Assembly (NCBI GenBank): GCA_025927475.1
Contig: JAICLL010000006.1
Span: 1 to 64,000 of the forward strand
Reading direction: 5' to 3'
Source: Pirellulales bacterium
GTDB lineage: Bacteria > Planctomycetota > Planctomycetia > Pirellulales > JAICIG01
DNA: 64,000 nt
Shown here piece after piece: positions 41,279 through 48,381 of the stretch. Each line of letters opens with the position of its first letter. Position 1 is the stretch's first letter. The translations under genes were made by a program, and so were the position numbers. Under the pieces are notes generated by a model. The model worked only from the letters and a program-made list of their open reading frames with translations. It was not told the DNA's origin and searched no databases.

Positions 41279-43576
41279 ATGATGCGGAAGCTCGCCTGTC
41301 ATGCGGGGATTGCCGCCTTCGCCACTGTTTTTTCCGCCGGCGTTTCGTGTTTGGCCGCCGAGCCGAGCCATGGCGCCGCGGCCCCAAAGGCTGTGGCACA
41401 CGTTTCCGTGCAAGGAAAAGTCGTCGATCCGGACCGCCGCCCCGTGGCGAAGGCGCACGTGGTGCTCCGGGTTGTCAGTAGCCGCGTGCGCAGCGAAACC
41501 GGCATGATCGACGTGGCCGATATCGTCGCCGAAATGCAGGCCGACGACGAGGGCAGGTTTGCGTTTGAGCGGGTGCCGCTGGACGCCTCGATGAGTCACA
41601 TTATCACTATGCTCCGTAGTGGCCAGCGCGGCGCCGACGTGGTGGCTACCGCGCCGGGTTTTGGACTCAGTTGGACGCCGCTGTTTGGATTGTCGGCCGG
41701 CGCAGAGGTCACGTTGGCGCTGAAGCCAGCCGCGGCATTGGAAGGCGCCGTCGAAAACGACCGCGGAGAGCCGCTGCCCGACGCGGTGGTTGAAGTCATC
41801 GGCCTCTCGCGCCCCGAAAACCCCGAAGATGGTTTCTTGCAAGACACGGAAAGTTTGAACCTGATGTTTTCCGCCCTGCGGCCAACCGCCGTTAGCGACC
41901 GCGAAGGCCATTTCCGCATCGCCGGGCTGCCAAGCGATCAGCGCATTTCGCTGTGGGTGCGCCATGCCGACCATCCGCAGAAGTTTTTTATGGCTGCTGT
42001 GGGAGAACATGCGAAGGCGGGAACACTGGCGCGGACACGCGGCGGCGAGGCCAACGAGATTCCGATCCACGTCAATCCGGTCCGGCTGACCTTGCCCGAT
42101 GGTCCGCGTGTCGCGGTGCGCGTCAGCGATGAAAACGGCCAACCAGTGGGCGGCGGGCGAGTGGGCCTCCTGCGAAACGGCGAATGGCGTGGCCGCGTGC
42201 CAGCCGATGGAAACCTGCGGATGGCGGTCGGGTCGCCCGGCGACTATCGGCTCATCTATATGCCGCCCGAGGGAACCACCGGATTTTCCATCAGTCGGAA
42301 CGTCACCCTGGCGAAGGCCGACAACATCTTGCCGCGGGAAATTCAAGTGCGAATTCCGTCGGGCAGAATCATCGAAGGCCGCGTCGTGGGCAAGGGAAGT
42401 GACGTGGGACTGCCGGGCGTAACGGTCAATTGGGCGGGTGGAAAGGCAGCCGCCCTACAAGGGCCGGCCGATTCCGTTGCCTCACAAACAACGACCGACC
42501 GTGAGGGCCGTTTTCGGTTGCCGGTGCTGCCGGGGCCCGGCAGGATCTCCTTGCGAGGCGATGCACCAGGATTCTTTATTGTCGATTTCCGCAGCGCCAA
42601 CGGCCCCGAGCGGGAAAAATATACGTGGCCGATTGATGTCGCCGAAGCTAGCGAATTAGAACCGCTGCGCCTGGAGGTCTCGCGCGGGTTGATTGTGAAA
42701 GGCCGGCTGCTCGATCCACAAGGCTCGCCTGTGGCCGTTATCGCCGTGCGCATTACCACCGATCGATCCGACACGGCACAAGAGGCGACGACCGACGCCG
42801 ACGGCCGGTTCGAAGCGTCGGGCTTGAATCCCCGCGAAGGCTGCATGCTGTCGGCGGTCGGCGACGGGTTGGCCGCCTGGCAGGCCGTGGCCGCCGCGCC
42901 GAATCACCCGCTCGACGAGCCGCGGACCGCCGAAATCGAATTGACGCTTCAGCCGGCGGTGACGCTCACCGGGCGTGTGCTTTACGACGGCAAGCCGCTG
43001 GCCGGCGTGCGGCTCATGCTGAGGCGTGGCCAGCAGGTCGATCGCGGAATGCGCATGAACAGCTTGGCAACCGCGGTTACGGGCGCCGATGGAAGCTATC
43101 GTCTCAGCGGTCTCAAGGCTGGCGACCGGTATGGAATCGAGGTGAAGCCGCCCTTCGCCGCGGTCGATCCCAAGTGGCATCATCAAATGCCGTATGTTGC
43201 CTCGCTGCCCGACGATGCATCGGGCGACGTGACGCTCGAAGACGTGAATCTTCTCAAGTTAAATCAGTCGTTGTCGGGCGTGGTGATCGATCCCGATGGG
43301 AAGCCGGTGACCGGGGCCACGGTGAGCGTTCAACTGCGCGACGGGCACACGTCGCTATCCCGCACCGACTTTTCGGCGCCGCCGCCTTGGACGAAAACCG
43401 ACGATGGCGGCCGTTTTCGCCTGAGCATGCTGCCCGAGGCCCCTTTAATGCTGATGGCATATATTAGTCCCGGCGGAGGCGGGCGAATCCGCTTTCCCGC
43501 GCGCGTCGACGTGGAAATGAACCAGCAAGACATTCGCATCGTGCTCGACCCATCGCTGGTCGAAGAGGAGGAATGA
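41279..43576 (+). CDS. Secreted carboxypeptidase-regulatory-like (Ig-fold) repeat protein
   Basis: This 765-aa protein has a signal peptide (MRKLACHAGIAAFATVFSAG, ending SCLAAEP). It contains several CarboxypepD_reg-like beta-sandwich repeats, recognised by V.G.V.D..G.P...A.V patterns, for example VQGKVVDPDRRPVAKAHVVL, LEGAVENDRGEPLPDAVVEV, VKGRLLDPQGSPVAVIAVRI and LSGVVIDPDGKPVTGATVSV, with DREGRFR-type turns. These Ig-like modules are structural and fit a cell-surface or periplasmic role. A strong AGGAGGA site precedes the ATG. It is translationally coupled to a second such gene. Both lie just after the tRNA gene. Confidence 0.8.
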   Translation: MMRKLACHAGIAAFATVFSAGVSCLAAEPSHGAAAPKAVAHVSVQGKVVDPDRRPVAKAHVVLRVVSSRVRSETGMIDVADIVAEMQADDEGRFAFERVPLDASMSHIITMLRSGQRGADVVATAPGFGLSWTPLFGLSAGAEVTLALKPAAALEGAVENDRGEPLPDAVVEVIGLSRPENPEDGFLQDTESLNLMFSALRPTAVSDREGHFRIAGLPSDQRISLWVRHADHPQKFFMAAVGEHAKAGTLARTRGGEANEIPIHVNPVRLTLPDGPRVAVRVSDENGQPVGGGRVGLLRNGEWRGRVPADGNLRMAVGSPGDYRLIYMPPEGTTGFSISRNVTLAKADNILPREIQVRIPSGRIIEGRVVGKGSDVGLPGVTVNWAGGKAAALQGPADSVASQTTTDREGRFRLPVLPGPGRISLRGDAPGFFIVDFRSANGPEREKYTWPIDVAEASELEPLRLEVSRGLIVKGRLLDPQGSPVAVIAVRITTDRSDTAQEATTDADGRFEASGLNPREGCMLSAVGDGLAAWQAVAAAPNHPLDEPRTAEIELTLQPAVTLTGRVLYDGKPLAGVRLMLRRGQQVDRGMRMNSLATAVTGADGSYRLSGLKAGDRYGIEVKPPFAAVDPKWHHQMPYVASLPDDASGDVTLEDVNLLKLNQSLSGVVIDPDGKPVTGATVSVQLRDGHTSLSRTDFSAPPPWTKTDDGGRFRLSMLPEAPLMLMAYISPGGGGRIRFPARVDVEMNQQDIRIVLDPSLVEEEE

Positions 43577-43577
43577 G

Positions 43578-44807
43578 ATGCCGACAATCGCCCTCTTGTT
43601 ACTCAGCGGCGTGGCCGCGACGCCGGCTCCTGGCACGCTCGTGGGCCGTGTTACCGACGAGGCCGGTGCGCCGATCGCCGGTGCCGTCGTCGATCTCTAT
43701 ACAGCCCGGCCGCGCATCGGCTTGCCCACAACGTGCCCCTCGTGTTACCGCGACTGCGCGAAATCGACCCAGACCGACGCCGACGGCCGATTCTCGATCG
43801 ATCAGCTCGATTTGAACTTGTTGTTCCGCGTGCTGGTGATGGCGGCCGAGCGACGGGCGGTCGTGACCAAGCTGATCGACCCCGCGGCCGCCGAGCTCGA
43901 AGTGGAACTTGAGCCCGTGCCTAGCGGCTTGCCCGACGAGCGGATGCTGCGCGGAAAAGTTGTCGATGAAAACGGCCACCCACTGGCCGGCGCGCTCCTT
44001 TGGCCCACCGGAGCGAAAACTCGCGAGCGCCGCTGGTGGGGCGCTTTGCCGGGCGTCGATGAAGCCGCCGTGGCTGACGCCGAGGGGCGATTTGTCATCA
44101 CCAGCCAGGAACCGAAGCTCGCTCTCGATGTGCAGGCCAGCGCCCCCGGATACGCGACCTCTCCCGCGAAACTGTTCGACCTGGACGGCAGCGAGCACGA
44201 AATCCGCCTGCGGCGCGGGGCGAGCGTTTCAGGACGCCTGAAGTATCAAGGCAAGCCGGCCGCGCAGCGCGCCATTGGCATCGTGCAGCGCGATCGCTCG
44301 GCAGGTCGCTTCTTGGGCGAAACGACGCTGGCCACCAACGGCGAGGGCGGCTTCATGTTCGTCGACCTGCAACCCAACGAACGCTACGTGCTTTACTCGC
44401 TCTGCGACGGCCAGCACGATGCGCCGGTGCTCAAGACGGTGAGCGTGCAGACGGACGGCGAGAGCGAGGTGACGCAGCTTGGTGAACTATCGCTGGTCGA
44501 GGGCCTGACCTTGTCGGGGCATGTCGAACTGCCCGCGGGCGCGCGGCTTCCCGAGGGCGCCAAGGCGCGGGCGAGCCGCGATCCGGCCTGGGATTGGTGC
44601 GAGACTCCGCTGGACGATCAAGGCGCATTCACCCTCCGCGGCCTGCCCGCGGAGGTTTATAGCGTGAGCGTGATTGTGCCTGGCTTCGCAATCGATAGCT
44701 CACGGCTGCGTTATCAATCCACGGGCGAGAGCGAGTTCGGTTTGCGTTTGCGCGGCAAGGGCGACTCGCGGCTGGTGTATGTGGCAGTGCCGCTGAAGGC
44801 GAAGTAG
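43578..44807 (+). CDS. Carboxypeptidase-regulatory-like domain protein
   Basis: This 409-aa protein has the same Ig-like repeat type as its upstream neighbour: LVGRVTDEAGAPIAGAVVDL, LRGKVVDENGHPLAGALLWP, VSGRLKYQGKPAAQRAIGIV and TLSGHVELPAGARLPEG. The N-terminus (PTIALLLLSGVAATPAPGT) is a short signal-peptide-like segment. It begins one base after the stop of the previous gene, with GAGGAGG in that gene's end as ribosome binding site, so the two are coupled and probably act together. Function beyond structural repeats is unknown. Confidence 0.75.
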   Translation: MPTIALLLLSGVAATPAPGTLVGRVTDEAGAPIAGAVVDLYTARPRIGLPTTCPSCYRDCAKSTQTDADGRFSIDQLDLNLLFRVLVMAAERRAVVTKLIDPAAAELEVELEPVPSGLPDERMLRGKVVDENGHPLAGALLWPTGAKTRERRWWGALPGVDEAAVADAEGRFVITSQEPKLALDVQASAPGYATSPAKLFDLDGSEHEIRLRRGASVSGRLKYQGKPAAQRAIGIVQRDRSAGRFLGETTLATNGEGGFMFVDLQPNERYVLYSLCDGQHDAPVLKTVSVQTDGESEVTQLGELSLVEGLTLSGHVELPAGARLPEGAKARASRDPAWDWCETPLDDQGAFTLRGLPAEVYSVSVIVPGFAIDSSRLRYQSTGESEFGLRLRGKGDSRLVYVAVPLKAK

Positions 44808-44861
44808 GCCCCGAATTTCGTTTCGCCGCAGTAGAAGCAAAGCGAGGTGGTCATGCTAGCG

Positions 44862-45506
44862 CTATTTGGGGCGAATTTCCAGCAGCACGCTCTCTGATTC
44901 GGTGCCCGGCAAGGGCCAGGTGTCGAGCTTGCGAAGTTGTAGCGAGCCCAGCAGGTTGCGGTCGCGGGCGTCTTGCCGTTCGGCAACCCACTGCGGACCT
45001 TTGATGGCCAGCAACCGGTCGAACGAACCCCAGTGCGGCTCGAACCAGGTGAGCAGCTTGGGCAAGGGCGCCACCGCGCGGGCCACCAGCGTGTCGAAGG
45101 TTTTTTCCGGCAGCAGATCTTCGGCGCGGCGGTGAAAAACGGCCAGCGGCATGCCAAGCTCGCGTACGATTTGCTCGACCGCGCGGGCCTTTTTGGCCAC
45201 CGACTCGCAGAGCGCGACCTTCAAATCTTCGCGCAACACCGCCAGCACCACGCCCGGCACGCCGCCGCCGGTGCCCACGTCGAGCACGCGCTCGCCGGTT
45301 TCCAGGTTTCGAGCAATGACTTGCGAATCGACCAGGTCGCGGCTAACGAATTTTTCGTAGTCGGTATGGCGCGTCAGGTTGAGCTTTTCGTTCCAGTCCC
45401 AGAGCAAACGGCAATAGCGATCGAGCGCTGAGATTTGCTCGGTCGCCAGTTCAATCCCGTGCCGCGATAATGCTGTGTCGAGCGTATCGTCGGCGGGAAG
45501 AGACAT
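44862..45506 (-). CDS. rsmG: 16S rRNA (guanine-N7) methyltransferase RsmG
   Basis: RsmG methylates G527 of 16S rRNA using SAM. The 214-aa product has the family entry YCRLLWDWNEKLNLTRHTDY and the SAM-binding loop VLDVGTGGGVPGVVLAVLRE. KVALCESVAKKARAVEQIVR and DTLVARAVAPLPKLLTWFEP follow. The start at 45506 gives MSLPADDTLDT and the family's usual length; the track adds 26 residues lacking similarity. It is on the same strand as the pseudo-receiver gene upstream but separated from it by 113 bp. Confidence 0.92.
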   Translation of the reverse strand: MSLPADDTLDTALSRHGIELATEQISALDRYCRLLWDWNEKLNLTRHTDYEKFVSRDLVDSQVIARNLETGERVLDVGTGGGVPGVVLAVLREDLKVALCESVAKKARAVEQIVRELGMPLAVFHRRAEDLLPEKTFDTLVARAVAPLPKLLTWFEPHWGSFDRLLAIKGPQWVAERQDARDRNLLGSLQLRKLDTWPLPGTESESVLLEIRPK

Positions 45507-45619
45507 ACTTGCTCCAACTGCGAAGAGATATGGGGATGAAGGGAGATAACGAAAGAATTGAGAGAACCGGCGCCGGCCGCCCATGGCAATACAGCGGTCC
45601 GTTCAGTTCGTTCATCTCC

Positions 45620-46018
45620 TTATCTGTTTGTTATCTCCGTATTTCCTCTACCCAAAAAGCGGCTCAGCTTTTCACGCGTGGCGGGCTCGTCGAGCTGCGC
45701 TTTGCCAAAGCCCGGCTCGGCGCCGGCGGCGATGGCGGTCTGCTGATGCTCCGCGAAATTCGTCACCAACATCACGGGCGTGGCCGACAACTGCGCATCG
45801 GCCTTCATGGCCTGCACCAGTTTCAGCCCGTCGTCTCCGTCGGTGTCGAGCTTGCGATTGACCAGCACCAGATCGAACGCTTCCTTGCGCAACGTCGCCA
45901 GGGCGTCGTGAATCTGGTGCGCCTGCACCACCTGAGCGCCGAACTGCGCTTCGACGAGCCGGCGGATCGACCCATGATCGAGGCTGCACTGGCCGACGTC
46001 GAGAACGCGCTTGGGCAT
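45620..46018 (-). CDS. Degenerate receiver-domain protein (pseudo-receiver)
   Basis: This 132-aa single-domain CheY-like protein has the receiver fold: KRVLDVGQCSLDHGSIRRLV, then EAFDLVLVNRKLDTDGDDGL, PVMLVTNFAE and PGFGKAQLDEP. The phosphoacceptor aspartate is replaced by Asn54, and the N-terminal acidic pair is not in the normal DD form. The conserved Thr (86) and Lys (106) remain. It probably works without phosphorylation, through protein contacts. The start at 46018 removes 41 residues that come from repeat DNA. A G-rich tract overlaps the start codon. Confidence 0.8.
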   Translation of the reverse strand: MPKRVLDVGQCSLDHGSIRRLVEAQFGAQVVQAHQIHDALATLRKEAFDLVLVNRKLDTDGDDGLKLVQAMKADAQLSATPVMLVTNFAEHQQTAIAAGAEPGFGKAQLDEPATREKLSRFLGRGNTEITNR

Positions 46019-46050
46019 GGGGGTGGTTGGGGGTTGGGGGGTTGGTGCGC
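46019..46050 (+). repeat. G-rich tract next to the pseudo-receiver start
   Basis: GGGGGTGGTTGGGGGTTGGG, continuing as GGGTTGG, contains three runs of five or more G plus GG pairs. It lies on the strand opposite the gene, touching its start codon. Confidence 0.7.
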
Positions 46051-46067
46051 GATGATTCATTATCCGT

Positions 46068-46132
46068 TGGAATCCCGACGCGTAAGCGAGGGAAACGGCC
46101 AACTCTTCCTCGCTAACGCGTCGGGCTTCCAA
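46068..46132 (+). repeat. GGAAGCCCGACGCGTGAGCGAGGG inverted repeat, second copy
   Basis: GGAATCCCGACGCGTAAGCG (then AGGGAAA) and CTCGCTAACGCGTCGGGCTT (then CC) form inverted arms around a short loop, like the element at 22.1 kb. It lies between the pseudo-receiver and the PQQ-like gene. Its translation (EARRVSEEELAVSLAYASGF) creates a false N-terminus in the ORF track. Confidence 0.9.
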
Positions 46133-46156
46133 GCCGATCACGCCTCGCTCGCATTA

Positions 46157-46209
46157 CCGGCCGGCCACAAGGGCCGGGGCTTGGCCGGCCACAAGGGCCG
46201 GGACTACCG
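46157..46209 (+). repeat. Tandem pair of GCCGGCCACAAGGGCCGGG repeats
   Basis: CCGGCCACAAGGGCCGGGGC is followed at once by a second CCGGCCACAAGGGCCGGGAC. These are two tandem copies of the palindromic repeat also present singly at 9.7, 21.4 and 40.3 kb. The right edge touches the stop of the PQQ-like protein gene. Confidence 0.85.
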
Positions 46210-48204
46210 GCCGGCGACGGTGTCGTTCGGCTTTTCCGCAGCCGCTTGCTCGCCGGAATCGGCCGGCGCAATCGCAAACAGGTGCGATTTGTTGGAAACA
46301 TACAACACGTTGTTGGCCACGACCGGCGTGCTGTAGACCGAGTTGCCCATGTCAATCTGGTGCAGCGGCTGGCGCTCGCCGTTGTCGTCTTTCTTCATGG
46401 CCACGTCGGGGTCGGACGACAGACCGAAGATCGACAGCTTGCCCTCTTCGTCGCCCACATAAACCTTGTCGCCCACGATCATGGCCGAACCCCAGGTGGC
46501 CGAGAACAAGTCGAAGGTCCAATGCACCTTGCCGGTCTTGGCGTCGAGGCAGTGAAACAAGCCGCTGAAGTCGGGAATGAACAGCAGGTCGTCTTTAATG
46601 GCCACGGTGCCGCAGGTGCGGTGCATTCTTTCTTCAAAGTCGGCGATGTCGCCGTCGCCGTTCACATCGTATTCGGCATAGTGCCAAATGGCGGCCGAGT
46701 TGGGATTGTCGATGGCCACTTCGCCGTCCTCTTCGACCACGGCCTGCAGCCGCCGCTTGGGCAACACGTGCTTGCGATCGTCGACCTTCACGGCCAGCTC
46801 ACTGCTCACGTCGCCTCGCTTGGTGGGGTCGATGCACCAGAGATGCCCGTTGCCCTCGCCGTGCTCGGGATCTTCACCCACGGCAATGTACACCAGCTTT
46901 TCAAAAATCACCGGCGTGCCGATGATGTGGTTGCGGGTACTCCGCCCGCTGACGCTGTATTTGGCGGTTTTCGGATTGCAGTCAAACTCCCAGAGCAGCT
47001 CCGGCTTGCCGTCGTCGGTGGCTTCGCCGCGGAAGCTGCGCAACCAGCCGTCGCCGCCGCCGAACAGCACCTGCGGCACGCCGTCGATCACCGCGTAGGC
47101 GGGCGACGACCATTGACCGTGCAAGATGTTCTTGCCAGGCGAATTGTCTTGCCAGAGCACTTTGCCCGTGTTTTTGTCAAGGCAGAGAAAGCTGGGGGCG
47201 TCGGGCGAGGGAATGTTGTTGTGTCCTTCGTCAACGCCGTTGGAAGTATTGACAAACAGCAAGTCGCCGGCCGACGTGACCGAGCAACTGCACATGTTGT
47301 GCTGCGAGATCTTCAACTGGCTCATCATGTCGAGATACCAGATGACGTCGGCCTCGTCTTGGTTGTTGTTCGCCTCGGCCTGGAAGGGCCCGTCGTTTTC
47401 GTCATCCTGAAAACCTTCGGTGTCGAGGCAGGCCACCTCGCCGCGGCTGGTGACAAACCACAGGCGGTGTCCTTCGACCAGCGGAGCGCAGCAGATGCCC
47501 TGCAACGGCCAATCGTGGACGCGGCCCGTGGGCAGCTTTTCGCTCGAATGCTGCCAGAGAAAATGTCCGTCGGCTTCGTCGAAGCACAGCAGGCAGCCCA
47601 AGTCGACGTCGGCCGGATAACGCTTCAGGTAGCCGGCGCCGTTGTTGGTGCCGACAAACACCTTGCCATCGGCCACCACCGGGTTTCCGTAACTTTGGCT
47701 GCCCAGCCGGGCGACCCACTTGATGTTGTGCGAGGTCTCGCGTTGCCACTCGCTGTTGTCGCCGATTTCGCCGGGCGACCACTCGGTGGGGATGTTTTTG
47801 CCCACCGGCACATTGTTGCGAATGGGCGAGCCGGCCCATTGGTTCCACTCGCGGTTCGGTTCGCCGGGTTCTCCGCCCGCGGCCTTTTCCCCAACCTCGT
47901 CGGCGGCGTTGGCCGCTTGTTCGTCAGCCGGGGCCTCTTGCGCGGCGGTGTTTTCCGCGGCGGTGTTTTCTTGGGCGGTGTCTGCGGCTTCAGTGGTTTG
48001 GTTATCTGCCCGATCGGCGATCGCGGACTCCGATGCCGCCATGTCAGCATCTGGTGCATCTGCATCCTGGGCAATTGCAGCCTGATCGGGCGCGTTCTGG
48101 GGTGCAGGATTCTGAGCCGCGGGCGGCGACGATTTGGAGCAGCCGGTGTGAACGGCTGCGAAGAGAACCGATGTAAGAACTATTGCAAGAGGAGATCGAA
48201 GCAT
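46204..48204 (-). CDS. PQQ-like beta-propeller lipoprotein
   Basis: This 666-aa protein starts with a lipoprotein signal (SPLAIVLTSVLFAAVHTGC, lipobox HTGC with Cys22). An Ala/Glu/Asp-rich linker of ~100 residues follows, containing short AAENTAAQE repeats. The rest is a BamB/quinoprotein-like propeller with repeated W-containing blades and A-x-D-x-x-x-G-K-V-x-W motifs, for example LDKNTGKVLWQDNSPGKNIL, LDAKTGKVHWTFDLFS and DEEGKLSIFGLSSD. It is probably a periplasmic structural or binding protein. PQQ binding itself is not shown; propellers of this type are often PQQ-free. It is on the same strand as a second, longer propeller gene. Confidence 0.85.
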   Translation of the reverse strand: MLRSPLAIVLTSVLFAAVHTGCSKSSPPAAQNPAPQNAPDQAAIAQDADAPDADMAASESAIADRADNQTTEAADTAQENTAAENTAAQEAPADEQAANAADEVGEKAAGGEPGEPNREWNQWAGSPIRNNVPVGKNIPTEWSPGEIGDNSEWQRETSHNIKWVARLGSQSYGNPVVADGKVFVGTNNGAGYLKRYPADVDLGCLLCFDEADGHFLWQHSSEKLPTGRVHDWPLQGICCAPLVEGHRLWFVTSRGEVACLDTEGFQDDENDGPFQAEANNNQDEADVIWYLDMMSQLKISQHNMCSCSVTSAGDLLFVNTSNGVDEGHNNIPSPDAPSFLCLDKNTGKVLWQDNSPGKNILHGQWSSPAYAVIDGVPQVLFGGGDGWLRSFRGEATDDGKPELLWEFDCNPKTAKYSVSGRSTRNHIIGTPVIFEKLVYIAVGEDPEHGEGNGHLWCIDPTKRGDVSSELAVKVDDRKHVLPKRRLQAVVEEDGEVAIDNPNSAAIWHYAEYDVNGDGDIADFEERMHRTCGTVAIKDDLLFIPDFSGLFHCLDAKTGKVHWTFDLFSATWGSAMIVGDKVYVGDEEGKLSIFGLSSDPDVAMKKDDNGERQPLHQIDMGNSVYSTPVVANNVLYVSNKSHLFAIAPADSGEQAAAEKPNDTVAGR

Positions 48205-48327
48205 GATCGCGTGCATTCGTGAGAAACCAAGACACTTTTTCATTTTGACTTTTGCATTTTGCATTTTGACTTTCCCCCTCGGCGGCGTCCCGCCGACAAG
48301 GGCGGGATGACGTCCAATGTCAGCATA

Positions 48328-48381
48328 CGGAACGGCACGGAGTCCGTTCCCTACAGACGTCGAACGTGATAACTACCGGTT
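48328..48381 (+). repeat. Palindromic repeat, GGAACGG/CCGTTCC family, long copy
   Basis: GGAACGGCACGGAGTCCGTT (then CCCTACAGACGTCGAACGTG) shares its 3' extension with the copy at 14.92-14.97 kb. It overlaps the end of the longer propeller gene. Just upstream, 48237-48278 has ATTTTGAC/GCATTTT tandem words that look like another short repeat. Confidence 0.75.
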
